A DNA stretch of 64,000 nt from UBA4085 sp964556755. Lineage in GTDB: Bacteria > Acidobacteriota > Aminicenantia > Aminicenantales > UBA4085. Made by a program: the position numbers and the translations under genes. Where the stretch lies: NCBI GenBank assembly GCA_964556755.1, contig CAZKXI010000008.1, positions 70,574 to 134,573 on the forward strand, written 5' to 3'. Each line of letters opens with the position of its first letter. Positions within the stretch are counted from its first letter, which is position 1. This document shows, in pieces, positions 15,423 to 23,795 of the stretch. The notes under the pieces are model-generated. The model did no database searches. It was not told where the DNA came from and worked only from the letters and a program-made list of their open reading frames with translations.

Positions 15423-17576
15423 ATGAGGCATCTCAAGGCTTTCCTGGTGATCGGCGCGGCCGGCGCGGTGCTCGCCGCTCAAACGCCCCAGAAGCCCATC
15501 CATCACGACGTCGCGGTCACGCTGAAGCTCGTCCAGGTCTACGTCAGCGACAAGAGCGGGGCGGCGGTCAAGGACCTGGAGAAGAAGGACTTCGTCCTTC
15601 TGGAGGACGGCGAGGAGAAGGCGATCACCGAGTTCGAGCGGCACGTGCTCGATCCCGCCTTGCTGGGACGAGAAAAGGCGCCGGTGGAGACCCGCCTCCT
15701 CCCCACGCCCTTGGCGCCGGCCGCGAGGCTTGGCCGAAAGTTCTTCTTGTTCTTCGACTTCGCCTACAACACGCCGATGGGGATTCTACGGGCCAAGAAG
15801 GCGGCCCTCCGCTTCATTGAGGCCAACCTTCTGCCGATGGACGAGGTGGGGGTGGTCTCCTGCTCGGCCCTCAAGGGGCTGGTGATGAACGAGCCCCTGA
15901 CGCTCGATCACGCCAAGGCGGCCAAGACGGTCTCCGGGCTGGCGCTGTCGGAGATCGTCGGCGCGGCCACGGACGTCGAATGGGAGTACCAGCGCCAGCT
16001 GGAGAACAGAACAAGCAACGACGAATCCGATTATGAATGGGAGCGGCAGGAATCCAAGACGCAAGCCCGCAACTATCTGGCGAATATGACGTCTCTGGTC
16101 ACGGCGCTGGGATATGTGCAGGGCCGGAAGCAGATCCTGCTCTTCTCTTCGGGCGTTCCGGCTTCGCTTCTGCAGGGGGCGACGCTCCTGACGAAAAGGA
16201 CGCTGGGCTTCGATACCATTCTGCTGCATCTGAATGATGAGATGCGCCAGGCCGCCCTCAAAGCTGACTGCGTGTTTTTCGTCCTCGACACGCGGGGCAA
16301 CGAGACGGACTTATTCGCGCTCGATAAGGCGTCCGCGGAGGACCAAAAGTCCATCGTCTTTCGGCCTTTTGAATCCTCCTTGAGCGTGATCACGCCGGAG
16401 GCATTGAAGGGGACGCAGACCCTTCGCGATATGGCCTTCTCCACGGGCGGGCAGTACTTCGGCGATGTCCGAAACTACGAGGAAGCCTTCGACGACCTTC
16501 AGAGCCTGACGGGAACCTACTACGTCCTGGGCTATCCCATCAACGAACGGATCGACGGTCGCTTCCACAAGATCAAGGTCAAGGTCCTGCGGAAGGGCTG
16601 CCAGGTCCACACGCAGGCCGGGTATTACAACCCCAAGTCCTTCCGGGATTTTTCGGACCTGGAGAAGAAGCTCCATCTCTTCGACCTGGCCCTGTCCGAC
16701 AAGCCGATGTTCCAGGTCCCCGACGTTTTCCCCCTGCTGCCGTTGGCCTATGAGGAGGCGGGAAGCGCCTATCTTCGCCTCGAATCTCTCCTCCCCTCCG
16801 CCATCGTGGACAAGTTCGCCGGGCGGAAGGTGGAGATCGTCGCCCTGGCCTTTGACGAAAAGGATCGTCTGGCCGGCCTACAAAGGACGACGCCGGATCT
16901 GGCCAAGCACCGGGGCCGGGACATCCATTTCGCGGCCGGGATGGCCGCATCGGCGGGCGCCTTCGTCTGCCGGATCGTGATGCGGGACCTGGAAACGGGC
17001 GCGGCGGCGGTGGCCTCGGCCAAGGCCTATGTCCCGGCGCCCTCGGCCCGAGGGCTTCGCCTCGGCACCCCTCTACTCCTGGCCCCCGTCGTGAATGCGG
17101 TCATGATCGAGAGCGCCGGCAAGAAGGGGAGAGAGATCGAGCGCTGGAGATCGGTCTATCCCTACGATAGGGCCCGCTGGGCGCCTTGTCCGGAGGGGAT
17201 CGAGTCCGGGACGGCGGCGTTGCGCGCCCTCATCCCCTACGCTTGGGAAGGCGGCGCCCCTTCCGGACCGAAGCTGTCCGCCCATCTTGTGGACTCCGCA
17301 AAGGGGAACAAGATCGGAGCCTCCGTCGCCGTTCTCATGGACGATAAGAAGGAGGCGAGGGGAAGCTGGCTGGTCGGTATCTCCTTCGACGATGTTCCGG
17401 CGGGGAGGTATGTCCTCTACTTTCACGCGTCGGATCCCGTTACGGGGGCTACGGCCTATTCCCGCGTCCCGCTGACGGTCTCTCCCGCCCGCCTCGCCTT
17501 GACAGCCTCCCGGCCGGCCGCTAAGATGGCTGCCTGCGATCCGGCCGCCCCCGAGGCGGCCGCCTCCCCAAGGTGA
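15423..17576 (+). CDS. Secreted VWFA-domain protein (acidobacterial type)
   Basis: 717 residues from ATG 15423: signal peptide (RHLKAFLVIGAAGAVLAA), then VTLKLVQVYVSDKSGAAVKDLEKKDFVLLEDG, the pre-VWA motif of the 'VWFA-related Acidobacterial' family (given here only in part as VKDLEKKDFVLLEDG). A von Willebrand A-like domain spans ~residues 100-370 (FFLFFDFAYNT; LLFSSGVP; VFFVLDTRG). The C-terminal half is a beta-rich region with no recognised domain. Such proteins are exported and may mediate protein contacts; no enzymatic role is known. A longer reading from a TTG at 15390 would begin inside the T tract and is less likely. Confidence 0.82.
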   Translation: MRHLKAFLVIGAAGAVLAAQTPQKPIHHDVAVTLKLVQVYVSDKSGAAVKDLEKKDFVLLEDGEEKAITEFERHVLDPALLGREKAPVETRLLPTPLAPAARLGRKFFLFFDFAYNTPMGILRAKKAALRFIEANLLPMDEVGVVSCSALKGLVMNEPLTLDHAKAAKTVSGLALSEIVGAATDVEWEYQRQLENRTSNDESDYEWERQESKTQARNYLANMTSLVTALGYVQGRKQILLFSSGVPASLLQGATLLTKRTLGFDTILLHLNDEMRQAALKADCVFFVLDTRGNETDLFALDKASAEDQKSIVFRPFESSLSVITPEALKGTQTLRDMAFSTGGQYFGDVRNYEEAFDDLQSLTGTYYVLGYPINERIDGRFHKIKVKVLRKGCQVHTQAGYYNPKSFRDFSDLEKKLHLFDLALSDKPMFQVPDVFPLLPLAYEEAGSAYLRLESLLPSAIVDKFAGRKVEIVALAFDEKDRLAGLQRTTPDLAKHRGRDIHFAAGMAASAGAFVCRIVMRDLETGAAAVASAKAYVPAPSARGLRLGTPLLLAPVVNAVMIESAGKKGREIERWRSVYPYDRARWAPCPEGIESGTAALRALIPYAWEGGAPSGPKLSAHLVDSAKGNKIGASVAVLMDDKKEARGSWLVGISFDDVPAGRYVLYFHASDPVTGATAYSRVPLTVSPARLALTASRPAAKMAACDPAAPEAAASPR
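17499..17527 (+). promoter_or_regulatory. Internal promoter for the EF-P-like gene
   Basis: TTGACA (17499-17504), 17-base spacer, TAAGAT (17522-17527), inside the last codons of the VWFA gene and 54 bases before the EF-P-like start. The leader that follows contains a GC-rich inverted repeat (CGGCCGCC / GGCGGCCG). Confidence 0.6.
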
Positions 17577-17580
17577 CCCC

Positions 17581-18147
17581 ATGATCAACGCATCCGAGCT
17601 GAAGAAGGGCGACGTGGCCAAGATCGACGGCGCCCCCCATATCGTGGAGAACGTCTCGGTCCAGAAGCCGAGCGCCCGCGGCTCGTCCTCCCTCTACAAG
17701 CTGCGCTTCCGCAACCTGGTGACCAAGCGCAAGGTGGACCTCGTCTTCAAGGGCGACGACATGCTCGACGAGGTCGACTTCGAGCGGCGGCCCGTGCAGT
17801 TTCTCTTCGGCGACGAGTCGGGCATGACCTTCATGGACCTGCAGGACTACAGCCAATTCGCCCTGAGCCGGGAGGACCTGGAGGAGGAGTGGCCCTACAT
17901 CACCGAGGGCCTGGAGGGTATCATCGCCATGATCTCGGACGGCCGGGCCGTGGGCATCCAGCTCCCCATCTCGGTGGCCATGACCATCGTCGAGACGACC
18001 CCGGCCGTCAAGGGCGGCTCGGCCACCTCGCGGACCAAGCCGGCGACTTTGACGACGGGACTGGTCATCCAGGTTCCCGAGTACCTGACAAGCGGGGAAG
18101 TCGTCCGTGTCGACACCCGGACCGGCGAGTACGTGGGAAAAGCCTAA
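17581..18147 (+). CDS. efpL: Elongation factor P-like protein, EfpL (YeiP) type
   Basis: 188 residues with three beta-barrel domains of EF-P: KOW-like N-terminal domain, OB domain, and the C-terminal signature (RTKPATLTTGLVIQVPEYL). EF-P relieves ribosome stalling at polyproline. The N-terminal tip loop reads VQKPSARGSSSLYKLRF, with Arg33 at the tip, like E. coli YeiP/EfpL (SPTARGAATLYK) and unlike classical EF-P, which has a modified Lys in PGKG. Earlier annotation would call this plain efp; the loop argues for the EfpL subgroup, which does not need EpmA-type lysylation. AAGGTG, overlapping the upstream stop, is its ribosome site. Confidence 0.85.
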   Translation: MINASELKKGDVAKIDGAPHIVENVSVQKPSARGSSSLYKLRFRNLVTKRKVDLVFKGDDMLDEVDFERRPVQFLFGDESGMTFMDLQDYSQFALSREDLEEEWPYITEGLEGIIAMISDGRAVGIQLPISVAMTIVETTPAVKGGSATSRTKPATLTTGLVIQVPEYLTSGEVVRVDTRTGEYVGKA

Positions 18148-18184
18148 GGTCCTTTCGGGAACGTTCGTTCCGCTCCGGCGTCTT

Positions 18185-18778
18185 CTACCGGCCGGAGACG
18201 ATCCTGTCGTCGAAGGGGAACCAACCCCAGTCGCGGGCCTGGCCGTCGCGGCTCTCGCCGGGCCGCCGCGTGGCCCGGTTGAAGCGGTTATAATCGCCTT
18301 CGCTCCGGAAGCGGACCTCGTTTCCTTTCCGCCAGCGGATATCCGTCCAGGCATAGGGGTAGGGATCCATGGACCGGCGGGGCTCGACGCCCTCGCTTCC
18401 GGCGGCGGCCGGCGCCATCCAATCGGCGATCCTGTAGACGTTGATCCAAGGGTGGCCTTCCCCGATCGAGACGATCAGGGCCATTCCCTTGTCGGGCGAG
18501 ATGATGACGTCCTGGATTTGGGCCAGCTCGCGGAGCAGGGGGGGAATGACGAGGCGGCCCTGGGCGTCGATGGCGACAAGGACGTCGGCGGCCATGGCTC
18601 CGCTCTTCTCGATGACGCGGATCTCGCGGCACACGTCCGTTCCGACAAGGAAGCGTCGCGCGTTGGCCGGCCCGCGGCAAGCCGCGCCCACGAGGAAGAG
18701 GGTGGCAAGGGCGCCAGCCGCAACCCCTATCGGTGGGAGAGCGGGGCGGAACCGGCGATTCTTCCCGTCTTGCGGCAC
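18185..18778 (-). CDS. Predicted lipoprotein of unknown function
   Basis: 197 residues from a GTG start (MPQDGKNRR) with a perfect AGGAGG about seven bases upstream. An N-terminal hydrophobic stretch ends in a lipobox (ATLFLVGAAC, Cys34 or so), predicting a membrane-anchored lipoprotein. The mature part has DVLVAIDAQGRLVIPPLL, IIISPD-like and INVYRIADW segments, which look like one blade of a beta-propeller or a signalling domain, but I do not recognise a family. It converges on efpL with 37 bases between stop codons. The strong ribosome site and lipobox are the main evidence that it is real. Confidence 0.72.
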   Translation of the reverse strand: MPQDGKNRRFRPALPPIGVAAGALATLFLVGAACRGPANARRFLVGTDVCREIRVIEKSGAMAADVLVAIDAQGRLVIPPLLRELAQIQDVIISPDKGMALIVSIGEGHPWINVYRIADWMAPAAAGSEGVEPRRSMDPYPYAWTDIRWRKGNEVRFRSEGDYNRFNRATRRPGESRDGQARDWGWFPFDDRIVSGR

Positions 18779-18978
18779 GAATCCTCCTTTCCCCGGCCTC
18801 TCCTTCCCGGCGCTTCGTCCGGATCGCAGATCGGCCCCCGTGACCGGGATTATACCCCGACGGCCCCGCTCCGCGTTATGGCTCCTCGGAATATTGTTGG
18901 CTTTCCTCCCCGGTTCGGGGTATTTTATGCGGCTGACGCCGCCACGGCGCTTCTCTCGGTTGTCAAGGATCCAACAAC

Positions 18979-21204
18979 GTGACCGACGATATCCTCTCGG
19001 GCCTGACCGGAAGCCAGCGGCAGGCCGTCCTCCACGGCGGCGGGCCGATGCTGGTCCTGGCCGGGCCCGGCTCGGGCAAAACCCGAGTAATCACCCATCG
19101 CATCGCCCAGCTCATCAGCCGCGGCGCCCGCCCGGAGGGCATCCTGGCCCTGACCTTCACCAACAAGGCGGCCGAGGAGATGCGCAGCCGCCTGCGCGCC
19201 ATGGACGTCCCGCCCGGAGCGCTCCTCTGCACCTTCCACAGCCTGTGCGTCCGGATCCTGCGCGAGTGGGCTTCGCGGGCCGGCCTGCCGGCCGGATTCG
19301 TCATCTATGACCAGTCCGACCAGAAGGCGGTCCTGGCCGACGTCCTGAGGGACGAGAAGCTGGACGCCAAGGACTATCCGCCGGCCCGCGTCCTGCGCCA
19401 GATCAGCGTCCTGAAGAACCACATGCTCGGCGCGGAGGAGGGCGCGCGGCGCGGCCTGGTGGACTTGCCCGCGGTCGTCCTGGACGATGTCGCGGCGGGC
19501 TACCAGAGGAAGCTCGCGGCCGCGGGGGCCCTGGACTTCGACGACCTCCTGGTCCGGACGGCCCGGCTCCTGGACGAGGACGTCGAGCTGCGCGAGCGGC
19601 TTTCCCGGCGCTGGCTCTACATCCTCGTCGACGAGTATCAGGACACCAACGCCTGCCAGTACCGCATCGCCCGCGCCTTGGCCTCCGGCCACGACAACCT
19701 CTTCGTCACCGGCGACCCCGACCAGTCCATCTACGGCTGGCGGGGGGCCGACATCGAGAATATCCTGGCCTTCGAGCGCGACTTCCCGGCCGCTCCCGTG
19801 ATCCGGCTGGAGGAGAACTTCCGCTCCTCGCCCCAGGTCCTGCGGCTGGCCGACGAGCTGATCAAGGCCAACGCCCGTCGCAAGGAGAAGGTCCTCATCG
19901 CCCGCAAGCCGGAAGGAGCCCGGCCGCGCCTCTTTCGCTTCCTGGACGAGAGAGACGAGGCCCGCGGGGCCGCCGACTGGATCCGCGGCCTGCACGAAGG
20001 GGAGGGCCTGGACTTCCGGCGGATGGCCGTCTTCTACCGGACCAACGCCATGAGCCGGGTGATCGAGGAGGCCTTGATCCAAGCCGCCGTGCCCTACCAG
20101 ATCGTCAAGGGCGTGGAGTTCTTCCACCGGCGCGAGGTCAAGGATGCCTTGGCCTACCTGCGCCTGCTGCTCAATCCGGCCGACGAGGTCTCGCTTCTGC
20201 GGGTGATCAATCGGCCGGCCCGCGGCATCGGGGACACGTCCGTCGAAAGGCTGCTGGCGCGGGCCCGGGCGCTGGACGTCGGATTGTGGGACATCCTCCT
20301 GGATCCTTCCGGCGTTCCGGAGCTTCCCCCGGCCGCCGCCGTCCGGATCGGCAAGTTCGTCAAGCTCATCGAGGGCCTGCAGACGGGCTTGGACCGTCCC
20401 GTGGCCGCCATCGCCCGCGACGTCTACATTCGCAGCGGCCTCAAGGACGCCTTCATCAAGGAGAAGGACCCGGACGCGGCGGAGAACGTCGAGGAGCTCA
20501 TCCGTTCGGCCGCCCAATACGACGAGGAGGAAGCCGAAGCGGCTTCCGCCGCGCAGGGCGTCGATCTGCGCGGCCTGGCCGGCTACCTGCAGCGGACGGC
20601 CCTCATCAGCGACATCGATTCCTACGACGAGCAGGCCGGCGCCGTCTCGCTGATGACCTTGCACAGCGCCAAGGGCCTGGAGTTCGAGGCGGTCATGATC
20701 GTGGGCGTGGAGGAGGGGATCATCCCGCATGCCCGGAGCCTGGAGGAAGGCCGGGACCTGGAAGAGGAGCGGCGGCTGCTCTTCGTCGGCGTCACCCGGG
20801 CCGAGCGATTTCTGGCCCTCAGCCACGCCGTCTCGCGGGCCATCCACGGCGGGCCGCGTCCGGCCGCGCCGTCATCCTTCCTCGCGGGCTTGTCGGGGCT
20901 GGAGGTCGTCTCGACGGTGCCCTTCGGGGCCGGAGTCGCGGAGGCGCCCTCGCGGCCTTTCCGGACGCCCAAGGGCTTCGTCCCGGATTGGGCCGCCCCG
21001 AAGAAAGCCGCGCCGTCTGCCGCCGCGCCGCAGGAGATGTCGGGCTTCCGGATCGGCCAGCGGGTGCGGCACCCTGCCCTTGGCGAAGGCCGCATCGAGG
21101 CCTTCGTGGAGGGCGGCACGGCGGGCCGGGCCGTCATCCAGTTCGACAAGGGGGCCCGGCTGATCATGGGCCTGCTGGCGGCCAAGCTGGAAGCGCTGGA
21201 TTGA
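18979..21204 (+). CDS. pcrA: ATP-dependent DNA helicase PcrA/UvrD
   Basis: 741 residues with all superfamily 1A helicase motifs: Q motif LTGSQRQAV, Walker A GPGSGKT (residues 29-35), motif Ia TFTNKAAEEM, motif II LVDEYQDTN, motif III GDPDQSIYGWRGAD, motif IV LEENFRSS, motif V LMTLHSAKGLEF, motif VI FVGVTRAE. The C-terminus (FRIGQRVRHPALGEGRI) is the Tudor-like domain of PcrA that contacts RNA polymerase. It unwinds DNA in nucleotide excision and mismatch repair. The start is GTG at 18979 with AAGGAT nine bases upstream. Normal family length. Confidence 0.95.
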   Translation: MTDDILSGLTGSQRQAVLHGGGPMLVLAGPGSGKTRVITHRIAQLISRGARPEGILALTFTNKAAEEMRSRLRAMDVPPGALLCTFHSLCVRILREWASRAGLPAGFVIYDQSDQKAVLADVLRDEKLDAKDYPPARVLRQISVLKNHMLGAEEGARRGLVDLPAVVLDDVAAGYQRKLAAAGALDFDDLLVRTARLLDEDVELRERLSRRWLYILVDEYQDTNACQYRIARALASGHDNLFVTGDPDQSIYGWRGADIENILAFERDFPAAPVIRLEENFRSSPQVLRLADELIKANARRKEKVLIARKPEGARPRLFRFLDERDEARGAADWIRGLHEGEGLDFRRMAVFYRTNAMSRVIEEALIQAAVPYQIVKGVEFFHRREVKDALAYLRLLLNPADEVSLLRVINRPARGIGDTSVERLLARARALDVGLWDILLDPSGVPELPPAAAVRIGKFVKLIEGLQTGLDRPVAAIARDVYIRSGLKDAFIKEKDPDAAENVEELIRSAAQYDEEEAEAASAAQGVDLRGLAGYLQRTALISDIDSYDEQAGAVSLMTLHSAKGLEFEAVMIVGVEEGIIPHARSLEEGRDLEEERRLLFVGVTRAERFLALSHAVSRAIHGGPRPAAPSSFLAGLSGLEVVSTVPFGAGVAEAPSRPFRTPKGFVPDWAAPKKAAPSAAAPQEMSGFRIGQRVRHPALGEGRIEAFVEGGTAGRAVIQFDKGARLIMGLLAAKLEALD

Positions 21205-21210
21205 ACTGAC

Positions 21211-21216
21211 TATAAT
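21211..21216 (+). promoter_or_regulatory. -10 element upstream of rmuC
   Basis: A perfect TATAAT at 21211-21216, just after the pcrA stop and 53 bases before the rmuC start. The -35 region (about TGGAAG) is weak, and a TG one base out of register precedes the box. Confidence 0.45.
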
Positions 21217-21268
21217 TGACTGTTTCCTAGCAGGCTTGGATTGGGAGCGCTGATAGGGGAGAAGGATT

Positions 21269-22504
21269 ATGACGGAAGCCATTTATTTTGTCGTCGGGGC
21301 CGCTTTTGGAATCCTGGCCGCGCTGCTCATCCAGCGCTGGCGCCAGAAGGACGCCGAGAAGCTGGCCCAGGAGCTGGTCAACCAGGCGGAGATCCAGAAG
21401 TCCCAGGACCTGGAATCCCTTCTCGGCCGGGTCCGGGAGTCTTTCCAGTCGCTGTCCTTGGACGCCTTATCCAAGAGCAACGAGCAGCTCATTCGAATGG
21501 CCGAGGAAAAGCTCGGCCGTCATACGGCACAGGGTGAACAGACGTTAGACAGCAAAAAGAAGCTCATCGACCAGAACGTCGATTCGATGCGCACCGATAT
21601 GAAGCGGATGCAGGAGCTGGTTTCCCAATTGGAACGCGACCGCCAGCAGAAGTTCGGGGAGCTGACCTCCCAGCTTAAAGCCGCCGCGGAACAGACCGGC
21701 AAGCTCCAGGACACAGCGGAGCACCTGCGGCAGGCCCTGTCTTCCAGCCGGTCGCGCGGCCAGTGGGGCGAGCGGATGGCCGAGGACGTCTTGGCCCTGG
21801 CCGGTTTCAAGGAGGGCTTCAACTACCTCAAGCAGAAGACACTTGAAGCGGCCGGCGGACGGCCCGATTTCACCTTTCTTCTTCCGCAGGAGCGCCGCCT
21901 CAATATGGACGTCAAGTTCCCTCTCGACAACTACGTGCGCTACTTGGAGGCGGGAAACGATGTCGAGAGGGAACGGCACAAGAAGCAGTTTCTTTCGGAT
22001 GTCCGGACCCGGGTCAAGGAAGTCACGACCCGCGACTACATCAACCCCGAGGAGAATACCCTCGACTACGTGCTGGTCTTCATCCCCAACGAGCAGGTCT
22101 ACGGCTTCATCCACGAGAACGACCGCGACCTGCTCGACGCGGCCCTCAAGCAGAAGGTCATCCTCTGCTCGCCGATCACTCTCTACGCCGTCTTGGCGGT
22201 CATCCGGCAAGGCATGGCCAACTTCGCCATGGAGCGAACGGCCGGCACGCTTCTGGGCCTGGTCGACGGATTCGAGAAGCAGTTCGACGCTTTCGTCGAG
22301 TCGTTTGACAAGGTCGGCAAGCGGATCGATGACGTCCAGACCGAGTTCAAGAAGCTGGAGACGACCCGGCGCAAGGCTCTTGACCGGTCCATGGACAAGA
22401 TCCGGGCGCTGCGGGAAGAGAAGGGCTTGGACGCGGAAGGCGCCGTTCTGGAGGGCGAGACCGTGGCCGGCAAGCTGGGCCCCGGCGGCGGTGCCGCGGA
22501 GTGA
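21269..22504 (+). CDS. rmuC: DNA recombination protein RmuC
   Basis: 411 residues: an N-terminal membrane anchor (AIYFVVGAAFGILAALLI), a long coiled coil (~residues 25-150) and the RmuC nuclease-like domain with RGQWGERMAEDVLALAGF, DFTFLLPQERRLNMDVKFP (putative D...DxK metal site) and VLVFIPNEQVYGFI. RmuC limits inversions and rearrangements at short inverted repeats; its fold is that of restriction endonuclease-like enzymes. GGAGAAGG lies before the ATG. It sits downstream of pcrA and upstream of a GIY-YIG protein, so three DNA-metabolism genes are in a row. Confidence 0.93.
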   Translation: MTEAIYFVVGAAFGILAALLIQRWRQKDAEKLAQELVNQAEIQKSQDLESLLGRVRESFQSLSLDALSKSNEQLIRMAEEKLGRHTAQGEQTLDSKKKLIDQNVDSMRTDMKRMQELVSQLERDRQQKFGELTSQLKAAAEQTGKLQDTAEHLRQALSSSRSRGQWGERMAEDVLALAGFKEGFNYLKQKTLEAAGGRPDFTFLLPQERRLNMDVKFPLDNYVRYLEAGNDVERERHKKQFLSDVRTRVKEVTTRDYINPEENTLDYVLVFIPNEQVYGFIHENDRDLLDAALKQKVILCSPITLYAVLAVIRQGMANFAMERTAGTLLGLVDGFEKQFDAFVESFDKVGKRIDDVQTEFKKLETTRRKALDRSMDKIRALREEKGLDAEGAVLEGETVAGKLGPGGGAAE

Positions 22505-22604
22505 CGGATTACGACCGGGCCCGCAAGAGATGATGAAGGCGCTTTCGGGCCGCAGTCATTAATTCTTGAACCGGGAGCAGGAAATTCCTTCGGGAGGCCG
22601 GCAT

Positions 22605-22973
22605 ATGGATCCTCAAAGACGCAAGGAGCTGATCCGGACCTATAAGGACCATCCGCCCCGGGCCGGCGTGTTTCAGATTCGCAACTTGATCAGCGGCAAG
22701 GTCTTTCTTTCCAGCGCGCCCAGCGTGGACGGCAAGCTCAACACCCAGCGCTTCATGCTCCAGGCGGGCGGCCACGTCAACAAGGCCTTGCAGGCCGATT
22801 GGAGCCGGCAGAAGCCCGAGGACTTCGCCTTCGAGGTGCTCGAGTACCTCAAGCCCTCCAGCCCGGACGCATCGCCGCTGACGATCCGGGCGGAGCTGGC
22901 CGAATTGGAGAAGCGTTGGCTGGAGAAGGTCCGGCCTTACGGCGACGGGGGATACAACAAGCCCCCGGCTTAG
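22605..22973 (+). CDS. GIY-YIG nuclease-fold family protein
   Basis: 122 residues starting MDPQRRKELI. GVFQIRN aligns with the GIY motif (GIYxIRN), then LISGKVFLSSAPSVDGKLN, a basic-residue region with GGHVNKALQADW, and FAFEVLEYL at the end, as in a small stand-alone group of GIY-YIG family proteins. The tyrosine pair of the canonical motif is degenerate: GVF replaces GIY and GKVFLS replaces the YIG strand, so nuclease activity is uncertain. The ATG at 22605 is preferred to an upstream one at 22566 because GGGAGG lies about seven bases before it. Confidence 0.75.
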   Translation: MDPQRRKELIRTYKDHPPRAGVFQIRNLISGKVFLSSAPSVDGKLNTQRFMLQAGGHVNKALQADWSRQKPEDFAFEVLEYLKPSSPDASPLTIRAELAELEKRWLEKVRPYGDGGYNKPPA

Positions 22974-23010
22974 GCTTGCTGATCGGGCTTGTCGGTCGGT
23001 CGGCGCGGTC

Positions 23011-23670
23011 TTAAACCCGGGGGCCGAAGATGGCGGTGCCGATGCGGACCCGGGTCGCGCCTTCCTGAATGGCGACCCGATAAGAGTGGCTCATGCCCAT
23101 GGACAGGACCGCCATCTCCGCCCCGGGCAGGCCCAGATCCCGGAATCGCGCGAACAGATCCCGGGTCGTCCTGAAGAAGGGCCGGGAGTCCTCGGGATCG
23201 CCCTCGAAGGGGCCCATGGTCATTAGCCCGCGCAAGCGCAGGTTTGGGAGGACGGCGGCGGCCCGCAGCAGGTTTTCCGCATCGGCCGGCCGGACGCCGG
23301 CTTTCTGGCCTTCTTCGCCGCTGTTGATCTCGAGCAGGATGTCCAGGCTCCGTCCGGCGGCGGCGCAGCGCTTGTCCAGCTCGCGGGCCAGCTCGATCGA
23401 GTCCACCGTCTCGATCATGTCGAAGATCTCGACGGCCTTCTTGGCCTTGTTGGACTGGAGGTGGCCGATCAGGCTCCAGGCGCAGCGGGAGCCGACCGCG
23501 GCCTTGGCTGTCTGGGCTTCCTGGACGTAGTTCTCGCCGATGATCCGGACGCCGGCCTCGATCGCTTCGACGATCTCGCCAGGAGCTCGCGTCTTGGCCG
23601 CGGCGGCCAGCTCGACTCCGGGCGGAAGCTCGGCCAGGATGCGGCGGACGTTATCTTGAATCGCGGACAT
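23011..23670 (-). CDS. YggS-family PLP homeostasis protein
   Basis: 219 residues forming the PLPBP/YggS alanine-racemase-like TIM barrel: AAAAKTRAPGEI with the PLP lysine at Lys26, GENYVQEAQTA, WSLIGHLQSNKAKKAV, GLMTMGPFE, LSMGMSHSYRVAIQEGATRVRIGTAIFG (quoted in part: LSMGMSHSYRVAI). These single-domain proteins bind PLP and buffer vitamin B6 and amino acid pools without a known reaction. The start codon ATG at 23670 has AGGGGAGAGG upstream. It is divergent from dgt. Confidence 0.95.
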   Translation of the reverse strand: MSAIQDNVRRILAELPPGVELAAAAKTRAPGEIVEAIEAGVRIIGENYVQEAQTAKAAVGSRCAWSLIGHLQSNKAKKAVEIFDMIETVDSIELARELDKRCAAAGRSLDILLEINSGEEGQKAGVRPADAENLLRAAAVLPNLRLRGLMTMGPFEGDPEDSRPFFRTTRDLFARFRDLGLPGAEMAVLSMGMSHSYRVAIQEGATRVRIGTAIFGPRV

Positions 23671-23692
23671 GGACGTATCCTCTCCCCTGCCG

Positions 23693-23701
23693 ATTGTAGC
23701 A
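23693..23701 (-). promoter_or_regulatory. Extended -10 promoter of the yggS-like gene
   Basis: On the minus strand the sequence reads TGCTACAAT, an extended -10, about 22 bases upstream of the start codon. The transcript would have a short leader of about 16 bases that holds the ribosome site. Confidence 0.5.
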
Positions 23702-23780
23702 GAAACATCTCCGGCCGAGAATCGGCTCGGCCCCGGCTAGGGCGGCCGATGGACGCGCGAATTCCATCCGACCTCCATTC

Positions 23781-23789
23781 TGCTATAAT
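23781..23789 (+). promoter_or_regulatory. Extended -10 promoter of dgt, leaderless placement
   Basis: TGCTATAAT ends at 23789 and exactly six bases separate it from the GTG at 23796, which is where transcription should begin. No Shine-Dalgarno sequence can fit. The arrangement matches that of serS. Confidence 0.6.
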
Positions 23790-23795
23790 GCCCCC

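Noticed and set aside
18287..18295. TTATAATCG, a perfect TATAAT on the plus strand
   Set aside because: It lies inside the minus-strand lipoprotein gene (codons for Tyr-Asn), with no downstream plus-strand gene at a sensible distance until pcrA.
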